Assembly (NCBI RefSeq): GCF_014287675.1
Contig: NZ_JACOPQ010000004.1
Coordinates: forward strand, 1 to 64,000
Source: Lawsonibacter faecis
Lineage (GTDB): Bacteria > Bacillota > Clostridia > Oscillospirales > Oscillospiraceae
Direction: 5' to 3'
Length of the DNA stretch: 64,000 bases
The stretch's first letter is position 1. Every line of letters begins with the position of its first letter. This document shows positions 50,282 to 59,521 of this stretch, in pieces. Position numbers and translations under genes: made by a program. The notes under the pieces were generated by a model that was given only the letters and a program-made list of their open reading frames with translations, searched no databases and was not told the origin of the DNA.

Positions 50282-51421
50282 ATGAAACAGCGTTTCTTGT
50301 CCCTGGCGCTCACGCTGGCCCTCTGTCTGGGCCTGGCCGTCCCCACGCTGGCCGCAGAGGGGGACCTCTTTCCCGCCACCGGCACCATGCCCTCCCTCAT
50401 CGACCTCTCTCCCGACGGCCCCGCCGCCGGCGAGTGGTACGACTACGAGAGCGTCAAGGTCTGCGTGGAGGCCGGTCTGCTGAAGGGCTCCGGCATGTGC
50501 TTCTATCCCGGCAATGACATCACCCTGGCCGAGCTCGCCACCGTGGCCGCCCGTATCTATGAGAAGACCAGCGGCCGGTCCCTCCCGGAGGAGGCCGAGG
50601 GCGACCCATGGTACGGCAACGGCGTCCGCGTGATGGAGGAGCTGGGCCTCCCCCTCCCCGCCGACCCTGTGGTCCCCGCCGACCGGGCCGATTTTGTGGC
50701 CATGCTGGGCGCCGTGCTGCCGGACGGCATGCTCTCCCCCATCAATTCCATCACCGCCCTGCCGGACACCGGCAGCGCCGACGTGCTGCGCTTTTATAAC
50801 GCGGGCATTCTCACCGGCACGGACGACTCCGGCACTTTTGAGGGAGATAAGCGCCTCTCCCGGGCAGAGGCCGCAGCCATGATCGCCCGCATCGTCCGGC
50901 CCTCCCTCCGCAGACGCTTTACCCCGGCCGCTGCTGCGGACGGCATCCAGTTTGGCAAGATGGACCCCACTCTCCCCTTTACTCAGGCGCTCTACCAGCG
51001 TGACCCCCTCGTCTATCTGAACGAGGAGGAGTTTGCCACATTCTGCGTCCTGGCCGGCATTCCCCAGGAGACCGTCATGCTTACCTTCGACGGTTTGGAC
51101 GCCGTCACCGCCCGGGAGTATATTCCCCTGCTCTATCAGGCCATCAGAAGCATTGAGCAGGACTATCTGGAGAACGGCTACGACCCCGAGGCCTTCTGGA
51201 CCACCTCCTATGTCTGGTATTACCTGCCACGTGAGATGCCCCAGCACGTGAAGCAGGTGGCGGTCAACTACTGCACCACCGCGGCCCTCAAGGCTGAGGG
51301 CGTTACGGAAATCACCGCCGAGGACATGTACCAGTTTCAGGACGAACGCAACGCCACCCTCTCCCAGGCCGCAAAGGACCTGGACCCTCAGCTCTTCTAC
51401 GAGGCTATCCTAAACAGTTAG
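50282..51421 (+). CDS. Secreted SLH-domain protein 2
   Basis: 379 aa. Signal peptide (about 1-22, MKQRFLSLALTLALCLGLAV) and SLH repeats (GEWYDYESVKVCVEAGLLKGSGMCFYPGNDITLAELATVAARIYE; ADVLRFYNAGILTGTDD ... LSRAEAAAMIARIV), followed by a 170-residue C-terminal domain not recognised. The ATG at 50282 follows GGAGG; the five upstream in-frame codons are excluded. Tandem paralogue of the preceding gene. Confidence 0.8.
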   Translation: MKQRFLSLALTLALCLGLAVPTLAAEGDLFPATGTMPSLIDLSPDGPAAGEWYDYESVKVCVEAGLLKGSGMCFYPGNDITLAELATVAARIYEKTSGRSLPEEAEGDPWYGNGVRVMEELGLPLPADPVVPADRADFVAMLGAVLPDGMLSPINSITALPDTGSADVLRFYNAGILTGTDDSGTFEGDKRLSRAEAAAMIARIVRPSLRRRFTPAAAADGIQFGKMDPTLPFTQALYQRDPLVYLNEEEFATFCVLAGIPQETVMLTFDGLDAVTAREYIPLLYQAIRSIEQDYLENGYDPEAFWTTSYVWYYLPREMPQHVKQVAVNYCTTAALKAEGVTEITAEDMYQFQDERNATLSQAAKDLDPQLFYEAILNS

Positions 51422-51460
51422 TGATATATAAGACAAAGTATACAAACTGGAGTTGATTTT

Positions 51461-53254
51461 ATGGACAACAACAAGACCTTTTTCCGCACCCGCACCTGCG
51501 GGGAGCTGCGTATGGAGCACGTGGGAGAGGCCGTCACCCTGGCGGGCTTCCTGGAGAATTTTCGCGAGGTGGGCGCCACCCTGGGCTTTGCCGTCCTCCG
51601 GGACTTCTACGGCACCACTCAGGTGGTGTGCGAGAGCGAGGAACTGGTGAAGACCTTTAAGACCCTCAACAAGGAGTCCACCGTCCAGGTCTCCGGCACC
51701 GTTCGGGAGCGGGACAGCAAGAATCCCAAGCTGCCCACCGGCGACATTGAGGTGGTCCCCGCGAAAATTGAAGTGCTGGGCCGCTGCCGCCACAACGAGC
51801 TGCCCTTCCCCGTGAACCGCAGCCGGGAGGCCGACGAGTCCCAGCGGCTCAAGTTCCGCTACCTGGATCTGCGCAACCCCGAGGTGAAGGACAATATTGT
51901 CCTGCGCTGCCAGGTGGTTTCCGCCCTGCGGCAGGCCATGACGGGCCACGGCTTCATGGAGATTACCACCCCCATCCTCACGGCATCCTCCCCCGAAGGC
52001 GCGCGGGATTACCTGGTGCCCAGCCGAAAGCATCCGGGCAAGTTCTACGCCCTGCCCCAGGCCCCCCAGCAGTTCAAGCAGCTGTTGATGGCCTCCGGGT
52101 TTGACAAGTACTTTCAGATTGCCCCCTGCTTCCGGGACGAAGACGCCCGGGGCGACCGCTCCCCCGGCGAATTCTACCAGCTGGACATGGAGATGGCCTT
52201 CGCCGGGCAGGAGGACGTCTTTGCCGTCCTGGAGGACGTGCTTCCCCCCATCTTTGCCAAGTACGGCAAGTACGGCGCCGCATCCTCCGCGCCCTTTCAG
52301 CGCATCTCCTTCCTGGACGCCATGGAGACCTACGGCTCCGACAAGCCCGATCTGCGCATCCGTCTGAAGCTCCAGGACGCCACGGCGGTTCTGGCCGGCT
52401 GCGGCTTCGCCCCCTTCGAGGGTCAGACCGTCAAGGCCGTTTGTGTTCCCGGCTTTGCCGCCACCCGCAAGCAGATCGACAAGCTCTGCGCCGACGTGGA
52501 GGTCCAGGCCGGGCAGAAGGTCTACTGGTTCCGCCTGGATGAGAACGGCGAGATCGTGGGCGGCATCGCCAAGTTCCTCCAGGAGTGCAAGGGCCAGGTC
52601 GTGGAGGCCCTGGGCCTCCAGCCCAATACCTTTGTGGGTCTCACCGCCGGAAAGAAGCTCACCGCCCAGAAGACCGGCGGCGTGCTCATCAAGCAGCTTG
52701 CCCCCCTGTGCCCCGGACATTTCGATAAGGAGCGGTACGAATTCTGCTGGATCGTGGACTTCCCCATGTACGAGATCGGCGAGGAGTCGGGCGAGCTGGA
52801 GTTCTGCCACAACCCCTTCTCCATGCCCAACGGCGGCGCTGAGATCCTGAAGAAAGCCGCGGCGGGCGAGGTGGACCCCCTCAGTATCACCGCGTTCCAG
52901 TACGATCTGGTCTGCAACGGCGTGGAGCTCTCCTCCGGCGCGGTGCGTAACCATGACCCCGAGATTATGATTGAGGCCTTCCAGCTCGTCCGCCTGGGCG
53001 AAGAGGACGTGAAGGCCAAGTTCCCCGCCATGTATAACGCCTTCACCTACGGCGCACCCCCCCACGCGGGCATCGCCCCGGGCGTGGATCGTATGGTCAT
53101 GCTCCTGGCGGGAGAGGACTCTATCCGCGAGATCATCCCCTTCCCCATGAACAAGAACGCCCAGGACCTGATGATGGGCGCACCGGGAATCGTGGAGCAG
53201 AGGCAGCTTGACGAGCTGAACATCATGTGCACCAAGACCGGGGACGAGGTGTGA
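51461..53254 (+). CDS. aspS: Aspartyl-tRNA synthetase
   Basis: 597-aa bacterial-type AspRS: N-terminal OB fold (about 1-105), motif 2 PCFRDEDARGDRSPGEFYQLDMEMAF (about 220), a GAD insertion domain (about 290-410) and motif 3 GIAPGVDRMVMLLAGEDSIREIIPFP near the C-terminus. Whether it is tRNA-Asp-specific or Asp/Asn relaxed cannot be told. Probably still within the Asp-type T-box transcript, although two SLH genes intervene. Its stop overlaps the next start (GTGA). Confidence 0.97.
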   Translation: MDNNKTFFRTRTCGELRMEHVGEAVTLAGFLENFREVGATLGFAVLRDFYGTTQVVCESEELVKTFKTLNKESTVQVSGTVRERDSKNPKLPTGDIEVVPAKIEVLGRCRHNELPFPVNRSREADESQRLKFRYLDLRNPEVKDNIVLRCQVVSALRQAMTGHGFMEITTPILTASSPEGARDYLVPSRKHPGKFYALPQAPQQFKQLLMASGFDKYFQIAPCFRDEDARGDRSPGEFYQLDMEMAFAGQEDVFAVLEDVLPPIFAKYGKYGAASSAPFQRISFLDAMETYGSDKPDLRIRLKLQDATAVLAGCGFAPFEGQTVKAVCVPGFAATRKQIDKLCADVEVQAGQKVYWFRLDENGEIVGGIAKFLQECKGQVVEALGLQPNTFVGLTAGKKLTAQKTGGVLIKQLAPLCPGHFDKERYEFCWIVDFPMYEIGEESGELEFCHNPFSMPNGGAEILKKAAAGEVDPLSITAFQYDLVCNGVELSSGAVRNHDPEIMIEAFQLVRLGEEDVKAKFPAMYNAFTYGAPPHAGIAPGVDRMVMLLAGEDSIREIIPFPMNKNAQDLMMGAPGIVEQRQLDELNIMCTKTGDEV

Positions 53255-53553
53255 CCGCCCCCGAGCTGAGCGCCCAGGAGAAGGAGCGCATCCTCCGGGG
53301 GGCGGTCTCCTCCCTGAGCCCCCTGCGGCTGAAGGTCCTGCCCTCCAAGACGGCCAAGAAGCTGGTCGTCCTGGAGGCGGTGGCCGAGCTCTTCTACCCC
53401 GGCGAGACATACACCCAGGCGGAGGTCAACGCACGCCTGGAGGAGATCTACCCCGACCCCGTCACCCTGCGGCGGGATCTCGTGGATTTCCATTTTCTCT
53501 GCCGCACCAGCGACGGCGCCCGCTACTGGCGCCCGGAACCAATGCAGAAATAA
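53251..53553 (+). CDS. DUF2087-type small protein
   Basis: 100-aa protein with LKVLPSKTAKKLVVLEAVAELFYPGETYTQAEVNARLEEIYPDPVTLRRDLVDFHFLCRTSDGARYWR, the winged-helix-like DUF2087 fold often fused to transcription regulators. GTG start overlaps the aspS stop. A nucleic-acid role is possible. Confidence 0.75.
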   Translation: MTAPELSAQEKERILRGAVSSLSPLRLKVLPSKTAKKLVVLEAVAELFYPGETYTQAEVNARLEEIYPDPVTLRRDLVDFHFLCRTSDGARYWRPEPMQK

Positions 53554-53666
53554 GCCCACTGTCCGGCGGGGCCGCCGATCCCCGCGGGTCTGCCTTTGGG
53601 GGCCGCCGACCCCGGCGGTACTGTGCGGCATTCCATATGACCGTCAAGAAAAAGGAGTGAGCTTTT

Positions 53667-54485
53667 ATGGATACCCCTTCCCTCCCCCAGTCCATCCGCT
53701 TGGCTGGGGTGAGCAACGCCCGTGAGCTGGGCGGCTACGCCGCTCCGGACAACCAACACGTCAGGCGGGGCGTGCTGCTCCGCACCGCCCATCTCGCCGC
53801 CGCCACGGAGGAGGACCTGCGGCGGCTCACGGAGGAGTTCAGCTTGGGGTGTATCGTGGACTTCCGCACCACCGCCGAGTGGAGCAACCAGCCCGACAGG
53901 TCCGTGCCCGGCGCGGCCTATTACCATCTGCTGGTGGTGGACGAGAGCGACCCGGGCGGCTCCATCGCCCGGGACACCGCCCAGTTCCAGCGGGGGGACT
54001 ACCACCAGGTCCTTCTGGACTTGGTGGCCAGCGGTCGTTACAACATCAATATCTATGTGGATATGCTCCTCTCCCCCTGGGGCCTGGAGGCCTACCGGGC
54101 CTTTTTTCGGCTGCTGCTGCGAAACGACGGCGGCCGCGCCCTCCTCTTTCACTGCACGGCGGGCAAGGACCGCACCGGCATCGCCGCCGCACTCCTCCTC
54201 TCCGCCCTGGGGGTGGGGAGAGAGACCGTGCTGGAGGACTTTGTGCTCACCAACCGCTATTTGACGGAGCAGATCTCCGCCGCGGTGGACGCCGTCCGGG
54301 CCAGGGGGGCCGACGATGAGGTCATCCGGCTGGTCCGGGGGCTGGCCGGTGTGGATCGTTCCTGCATGGAGACGCTGCTGGATACCCTGGATGAACGTTA
54401 CGGCGGTGTGCCCGGCTTCCTCTCCGCCGAACTGGGCTTCTCTCAGGAGGAGCTGGCGCGCCTGCGGGAGCTCTATCTGGAGTGA
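53667..54485 (+). CDS. Tyrosine/serine protein phosphatase (Y_phosphatase3 family)
   Basis: 272 aa. P-loop HCTAGKDRTGIAAALLL (about 156-172, nucleophile Cys and Arg) and the family N-terminus ARELGGYAAPDNQHVRRGVLLRTAHL. LipA/PTP-like enzymes dephosphorylate proteins or phosphoinositides. No export signal, so it acts in the cytoplasm. AAAGGAG precedes the ATG. Confidence 0.88.
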   Translation: MDTPSLPQSIRLAGVSNARELGGYAAPDNQHVRRGVLLRTAHLAAATEEDLRRLTEEFSLGCIVDFRTTAEWSNQPDRSVPGAAYYHLLVVDESDPGGSIARDTAQFQRGDYHQVLLDLVASGRYNINIYVDMLLSPWGLEAYRAFFRLLLRNDGGRALLFHCTAGKDRTGIAAALLLSALGVGRETVLEDFVLTNRYLTEQISAAVDAVRARGADDEVIRLVRGLAGVDRSCMETLLDTLDERYGGVPGFLSAELGFSQEELARLRELYLE

Positions 54486-54919
54486 CGCAATGGATACGGT
54501 CCTGACTCTAGGTGGGTGCCGCGTTCTGCAGCGAAGTCCGCCGTTCCCTGTCCGGCAGGGCCTGCGTCAGCTCCTGCGCGCTTCCGCGTTCCCTGAGACA
54601 ACTCCGCCGCCCCAACCCCTGAATTCATCGGTCCCGTCTTTTTTCTCCGTTTTCAGACTATTTTCAGGATTGTGGTTTATACTGACCTCAGCAAAACCCC
54701 CTGTGTCCACGGGCCTGGCGCACGCGGCAGGCGGCGGGCCCGTCTTCGTTTCACCTCCTTTTTCCTTCTGTCAAAGGACCGCCCTGACAGGGCGGTCCTT
54801 TGACGTTTTGGATTCCTCTCACACAATGCTGACTGGTTTTTTTCAATCCCTTGCTGGTTTTTGACCACCCTGTGCACACACTGTCTGCAGTCCGACAGAA
54901 TGCTGAGGAGGAAACCACA
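54486..54919 (+). other. Intergenic stretch before the SLH pseudogene
   Basis: No convincing gene. It contains the terminator at 54774-54807 and a TATACT -10-like box near 54677 with a poor -35. Confidence 0.4.
54774..54807 (+). terminator. Intrinsic terminator upstream of the SLH pseudogene
   Basis: AAAGGACCGCCC/GGGCGGTCCTTT, loop TGACA, followed by GACGTTTT. Confidence 0.65.
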
Positions 54920-55212
54920 TTGAAACAGTCCTTGACCCATCACGCCATTGCGTCCCTGATGGCCGCAACCATAGCCGTCTCCACTTTGCCCGCGGGGCCG
55001 CCGGGGCGGACATCAGCCGCGGCGCGTTCGTCTCCGCCCTCTGGGAGCAGTCGGGCAAGGCGGCCGCCGCTGCCGCCCCCTTTATTGATGTGCACAGCGG
55101 GGAAAGAACCTATGCCGCCATCCTCTGGGCCGCTGAGACAGGCGTGGTGGCCGGCGTAAGAGGCCCGTCCCCCATAGGGGACGGGCCTCTTGTCGTTTTT
55201 CCGCAATTCTGA
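54920..55212 (+). pseudogene. Frameshifted, truncated SLH-domain protein gene
   Basis: TTG at 54920, with GAGGAGG upstream, opens a signal-peptide-like stretch (MKQSLTHHAIASLMAATIAVSTLPA). At about 54995 the frame is lost in a G-rich run. In another frame the sequence continues as an SLH repeat, ADISRGAFVSALWEQ ... PFIDVHSGERTYAAILWAAETGVVAGV. Reading then runs into the terminator hairpin and stops. Only about one SLH repeat remains. Related to the SLH genes at 49-51 kb. Confidence 0.7.
55161..55201 (+). terminator. Intrinsic terminator before the decarboxylase gene
   Basis: GAGGCCCGTCCCC/GGGGACGGGCCTC, loop CATA, then TTGTCGTTTTT. Confidence 0.75.
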
Positions 55213-55250
55213 TATACTATGGGAACATTTTGGTCCGGGAGGTAACGCCG

Positions 55251-56759
55251 ATGGGCCCCACGCCGCTCTATGACGCACTGAAAAATTTTGCAGGTGAAGA
55301 CCCTTTGCGGATGCATATGCCGGGTCACAAGGGAAAGGCCATGCCCGCCCCGGAATTCTCCCCCCTGGCGGCAATTGACTTTACGGAGCTGGGCCCCACC
55401 GGGGACCTCTTCTCCGGAGACGGTCCCATCCGGGAGGCGGAGGCCCTCTGGGCGCAGGCCCTTGGGATGTCCGGCTGTCTCTTCCTTACCGGGGGCAGCA
55501 CTCAGGGGATGCTCTCCGCCCTGACCCTGGCATGCCGGCCGGGGGATACGCTTCTCCTGGACCGGGGGAGCCACCGCTCGGCCTACAACGCCCTCGCCCT
55601 TCTGGATCTGACTCCGGTCTATCTGAACCGGCCCTGGCTGGAGGGGGCCGGCGTCACCGGCCCAGTTTCTCCACATACGGTGGAGAAACTGCTGAAAACC
55701 CACCCGGAAATCAAAACGGTCTGTATAACCTCTCCCACTTATTACGGTGTATTATCAGATATTCCCACCCTGGCGGCTGTGGTCCATACACATGGCGGTA
55801 CGCTGGTGGTGGATGCCGCCCACGGGGCGCATCTGCCTTTCCTGGGAAATGACGATCTCTCCACCGCCGATCTGGCGGTGGTCTCCGCCCATAAGACCCT
55901 CCCCGCCCTGGGGCAGGCTGCGCTTCTCCTTGCCGGGCGCGGAGAGACGGCTGCGGAACTTTGCTCCCGCCCCACAGGCGCTGGGGGCGGTCACCGCTTT
56001 TCCCACGCGGCCCTGCGGCGGGCGGCCTCCCTCTTCGGCAGCTCCAGCCCCTCCTATGTGCTGATGGCTTCCCTGGACCTGGCCCGGGCCTGGATGGAGG
56101 AGGAGGGCCGGGCGGCCTGCGAAAAGACCGCCCTGGCCGTCGCCGCTCTGCGGGGGCGCTTTCCATCCCTCACGGCGCTGGACGCCCCCCTGGACCCCTG
56201 CCGCCTGGTCCTGCGGTCAGCCGACGGCTTTGCCCTCCAATCCGCGCTGGAGGAGCAGGGCGTCTATGTGGAGATGGCCGACCGGGGTCATGTGGTGTGC
56301 ATCCTCACCGCCGCCGACAGCGGCGCCGACCTTGCGCGGCTGGAGGACGCGCTGGCCCAAACTCTGGGCAGCCACCTGACACCGGAAGCGCAGGCACGTG
56401 CCTGCGCCGCTGCCGCCTTACCGCCCCCCCCTCCTCTGCCGGAGGCTGCCTTATCCCCGCGCGCGGCCCGCTTCGCTCCCTCGCAGCGCGTCCCGCTCCG
56501 CCGGGCGGAGGGTCGCACCGCGGCCTGCCAGATCGCGCCCTATCCGCCGGGTGTCCCGGTAATTGCTCCAGGTGAGCACGTGGGCAAAAAACATCTCGCA
56601 TATTTACGCGAGATAGGTTATAATATGGAAGAAGTTATAGAGGTCGTCCGGCCCGCAGCGTGTGTGGCGGAGACGGACGGGCCCTTTCAAGCGTCCGGGC
56701 GCGCCGCTGAGGAGCTGAGCGCGCAGAAAGACGCAGGTTCTAAGGAGGGATTTTCATGA
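55251..56759 (+). CDS. Orn/Lys/Arg decarboxylase-family PLP enzyme (YaaO type)
   Basis: 502-aa fold-type I PLP enzyme. MHMPGHKGKA N-terminal motif, GGSTQGMLSAL, DAAHGAH and the PLP lysine in VSAHKTLPALGQ (about residue 215). The C-terminal decarboxylase lobe is short and interrupted by a Pro/Ala-rich stretch (AALPPPPPLPEAALSP). It could make agmatine, cadaverine or putrescine. Start 55251 after GGGAGGTAACG. As in B. subtilis yaaO, it heads the darA-holB-ricT run, but tmk is missing. Confidence 0.85.
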   Translation: MGPTPLYDALKNFAGEDPLRMHMPGHKGKAMPAPEFSPLAAIDFTELGPTGDLFSGDGPIREAEALWAQALGMSGCLFLTGGSTQGMLSALTLACRPGDTLLLDRGSHRSAYNALALLDLTPVYLNRPWLEGAGVTGPVSPHTVEKLLKTHPEIKTVCITSPTYYGVLSDIPTLAAVVHTHGGTLVVDAAHGAHLPFLGNDDLSTADLAVVSAHKTLPALGQAALLLAGRGETAAELCSRPTGAGGGHRFSHAALRRAASLFGSSSPSYVLMASLDLARAWMEEEGRAACEKTALAVAALRGRFPSLTALDAPLDPCRLVLRSADGFALQSALEEQGVYVEMADRGHVVCILTAADSGADLARLEDALAQTLGSHLTPEAQARACAAAALPPPPPLPEAALSPRAARFAPSQRVPLRRAEGRTAACQIAPYPPGVPVIAPGEHVGKKHLAYLREIGYNMEEVIEVVRPAACVAETDGPFQASGRAAEELSAQKDAGSKEGFS

Positions 56760-57079
56760 AACTGATCCTTGCCATCATCAACCACGACGACGCCAATGCC
56801 GTCACCCAGTCGCTGACCAAGAGCGGCTTCTCCTCCACCAAGCTGGCCACCACCGGCGGCTTCCTCATGGCGGGGAACGTCACCATTCTGGTGGGCGTGG
56901 ACGAGGAAAAGGTCCAGACCGTCATCGATATCATCAAGGAGCAGTCCCACAGCCGTAAGCAGATGATCCCCACCACCACCGAGATGAGCTATGGGTACTA
57001 CCCCAGTATGCCGGTGGAGGTCGTTGTGGGCGGCGCCACGATCTTTGTTGTGGATATCGAGCGGTTCGAGCGCGTCTAA
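56756..57079 (+). CDS. darA: Cyclic-di-AMP receptor DarA (PstA)
   Basis: 107-aa PII-like protein (MKLILAIINHDDANAV ... LTKSGFSSTKLATTGGFLMAGNVTILVGVDEEKV) with the extended T-loop region containing TTTEMSYGYYPSMPVEVVVGGATIFV, typical of DarA/PstA. Binds c-di-AMP as a trimer; output unknown. AAGGAGG precedes the ATG, which overlaps the decarboxylase stop. holB starts immediately after its stop. Confidence 0.93.
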   Translation: MKLILAIINHDDANAVTQSLTKSGFSSTKLATTGGFLMAGNVTILVGVDEEKVQTVIDIIKEQSHSRKQMIPTTTEMSYGYYPSMPVEVVVGGATIFVVDIERFERV

Positions 57080-58078
57080 ATGGATCTCAGTCAGCTTGCG
57101 GGCAACGCTGCGCTGAAGCGGCAGCTGGAGGCCGAGTCGGCCCGGCGGGGCCTCTCCCACGCGTACATTCTCAGCGGCAGCGCCGGATCGGGGCGGAGGA
57201 CTCTTGCCCGCGTCCTGGCCGCCGCCCTGGTCTGTGACGGGGCCGAGCCGGAGGCGCGGCCCTGTTTGGCCTGCTCCGGCTGCCGTAAGGTCCTGGCGGG
57301 CATCCACCCGGACGTGAACTACACCGGCACCGACGGGCGCGACATCACCGTGGCCCAGGTGCGCGCCCTGCGCTCCGACGCCTATATCCGTCCCAACGAG
57401 GCGGCCAGGAAGGTCTATGTGGTTATAAACGCCCAAACCATGAATCCCAGCGCCCAAAACGCCATGCTCAAGCTTTTGGAGGAGGGCCCGGCCTATGCGG
57501 CCTTCCTCCTCCTTACCGATAACGCCGCCGCTCTTTTGCAGACGGTTCGCTCCCGGTGCGAGACCCTCTCCCTCTCTCCCGTCACCCTATTGGAGGCGGA
57601 GGACTATCTTCTGCGCCGCTTTCCGGACAAGCCCGAAGCCGAGGTCCGCGCCGCGGCCGGGCGCTGCGAGGGCCTGATCGGCCGGGCGGTGGAGGAGCTC
57701 TCCGGCGCCGAGGCTGATGAGAGCCGGGCACGGGAGGGGGCCATCACCCTCCTGGAGCGCTTCGTGGGGGGGGACGAGCTTTCTCTGATGGAGTATGCCG
57801 TCTCTCTGGAGAAGTGGGACCGGGACTCCCTCTCCTCCCTCTTCGGCGAGACCGTCCTGCTGCTCCGCTCCGCCCTGGTGCTCCGCGCCGGGGGCGGCTG
57901 CGGCGAGACCGATCCCCAGCGGCTTTGCGTAGCACGGGAGGCCGCGGACAAGTGCTCCGCCAACATGCTCCTCTCCGCAGTGGATACCCTGGAGAAGCTG
58001 CGCGCCGCCACCCTCTACAACGCCGGCGCGGGACACCTGGCTGGGTGGCTCTGTGCGGCGCTCATGAGTGAAAAATGA
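57080..58078 (+). CDS. holB: DNA polymerase III delta-prime subunit
   Basis: 332-aa clamp-loader subunit: LSHAYILSGSAGSGRRTLARVLAAAL (P-loop variant), a zinc module CDGAEPEARPCLACSGCRKV with few Cys, NAQTMNPSAQNAMLKLLEEGP (SRC-like region) and VRSRCETLSLSP. Loads the sliding clamp. No gap from darA. The conserved darA-holB-ricT order supports the call. Confidence 0.9.
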   Translation: MDLSQLAGNAALKRQLEAESARRGLSHAYILSGSAGSGRRTLARVLAAALVCDGAEPEARPCLACSGCRKVLAGIHPDVNYTGTDGRDITVAQVRALRSDAYIRPNEAARKVYVVINAQTMNPSAQNAMLKLLEEGPAYAAFLLLTDNAAALLQTVRSRCETLSLSPVTLLEAEDYLLRRFPDKPEAEVRAAAGRCEGLIGRAVEELSGAEADESRAREGAITLLERFVGGDELSLMEYAVSLEKWDRDSLSSLFGETVLLLRSALVLRAGGGCGETDPQRLCVAREAADKCSANMLLSAVDTLEKLRAATLYNAGAGHLAGWLCAALMSEK

Positions 58079-58186
58079 TCCGAGCACCGTAAAAACGGCG
58101 GTCTCTTCTCCCGCTTTTTTCCGCTGTCCGGCGCATCTCTTTTCTATTCATTTTTCATTCGTCATTTTTCACTTTTGGAGGTTACT

Positions 58187-59512
58187 ATGACCGAAATCAT
58201 CGGCGTCCGCTTCAAGAGCGGGGGCAAGGAATACTACTTCGACCCCAAGGGCGTGGCCGTCGAGCCCGGGCAGGGCGTTATTATCGAGACCTCCCGGGGT
58301 ATTGAGTATGGTGAGTGCACCAAGCCCAACACCATGGTGGAGGACTCCGCCGTGGTCCAGCCCCTCCGCGCCCTGGTCCGCATCGCCACAGAAAAGGACC
58401 TGGAGACCGTGGCCAAAAACCGGGAGAAAGAGGAGAAGGCCTTCAAGGTCTGCCAGGAGAAGATTGCCGAACACAAGCTGGACATGAAGCTGGTGGAGGT
58501 GGAGTACAACTTCGAGGGAAATAAAATTCTCTTTTTCTTCACCAGCGAGGGCCGGGTGGATTTTCGCAGCCTGGTCAAGGATCTGGCCGGTATCTTCCAC
58601 ACCCGCATTGAGCTGCGCCAGATCGGCGTCCGGGACGAGGCCAAGATGCTGGGCGGCCTGGGCATCTGCGGAAAGCCCTTCTGCTGCTCCACCTTCCTGG
58701 AGGAGTTCCAGCCCGTCTCCATCAAGATGGCCAAAACCCAGTCCCTCTCCCTCAACCCCACCAAAATTTCCGGTACCTGCGGGCGGCTGATGTGCTGCCT
58801 CAAGTACGAACAGGACGCCTATGAGGACGCCGTAAAACGGATGCCCAAGCAGGAATCCTTTGTGGAGACCCCCGAGGGGGTGGGCACCGTCTCCCAGGTT
58901 AACCTCCTGCGCGAGCAGGTGAAGGTCCGCCTGGAGGAGGCCCCCGAGACCCCCCGCTGCTTCCACAACTGCGAAATCTGTGTGGTGCGCAACGGCAAGG
59001 GCAAGCGTCCCGAGGGCTATGTAGCCCCACCCCCGGAGGAACTTGCCAAGCTCCGCAAGGTCACGCCGCCCCCCGAGGACCCCGCCGCAGCGCTCCAGAG
59101 CCGTCTTGGCTCCACCCTGGCGGGGCTTGGTATGACCGCCCCCGCCGAGCCACAGGCGCGCCGGGAACATGGTGAGAACCGCCCACGGGGCGGCAGAGGC
59201 CGCGGCAGGGGCGGCAGCAAGCCTCCCGAGGCAACCAGAGAGGAGGCATCCGGCGAGCAGAAGCCCCGACAGGAGCGCCAGGAAAAGCCCCGACAGGAGC
59301 GGCCCAGAGGCGACAAGCCCCAGGCGCAGCCCAAACCCCAGAATCCGCCCAAGCCCAAGGCCGAAAAGGCCCCCCAACAGAGCGCCGGGGACCGGGCTCC
59401 CCAGGGCGAGGGCGAGTCCAAGCCGGGCGGCAGCCGCCACCGCCACCGCCGTTACCGCGGCAGGCCCAAGGGCGACGGCGGCAAGAGCGCTCCCCCTCCC
59501 GCCGGACAGTAA
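58187..59512 (+). CDS. ricT: RicT (YaaT/PSP1) with long RG/Pro/Lys-rich tail
   Basis: 441 aa. The PSP1/RicT core (about 1-270) has VRFKSGGKEYYFDP, the Cys motif CGKPFCCSTFLEEF, CGRLMCCLKYEQ and CFHNCEICVV. RicT acts with RicA and RicF, binds Fe-S and aids RNase Y mRNA processing. The C-terminal ~150 residues are low complexity (RPRGGRGRGRGGS ... HRHRRYRGRPKG), longer than the ~275-aa B. subtilis protein. Start 58187 after TGGAGG. Confidence 0.9.
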   Translation: MTEIIGVRFKSGGKEYYFDPKGVAVEPGQGVIIETSRGIEYGECTKPNTMVEDSAVVQPLRALVRIATEKDLETVAKNREKEEKAFKVCQEKIAEHKLDMKLVEVEYNFEGNKILFFFTSEGRVDFRSLVKDLAGIFHTRIELRQIGVRDEAKMLGGLGICGKPFCCSTFLEEFQPVSIKMAKTQSLSLNPTKISGTCGRLMCCLKYEQDAYEDAVKRMPKQESFVETPEGVGTVSQVNLLREQVKVRLEEAPETPRCFHNCEICVVRNGKGKRPEGYVAPPPEELAKLRKVTPPPEDPAAALQSRLGSTLAGLGMTAPAEPQARREHGENRPRGGRGRGRGGSKPPEATREEASGEQKPRQERQEKPRQERPRGDKPQAQPKPQNPPKPKAEKAPQQSAGDRAPQGEGESKPGGSRHRHRRYRGRPKGDGGKSAPPPAGQ

Positions 59513-59521
59513 TCCCCAGTG

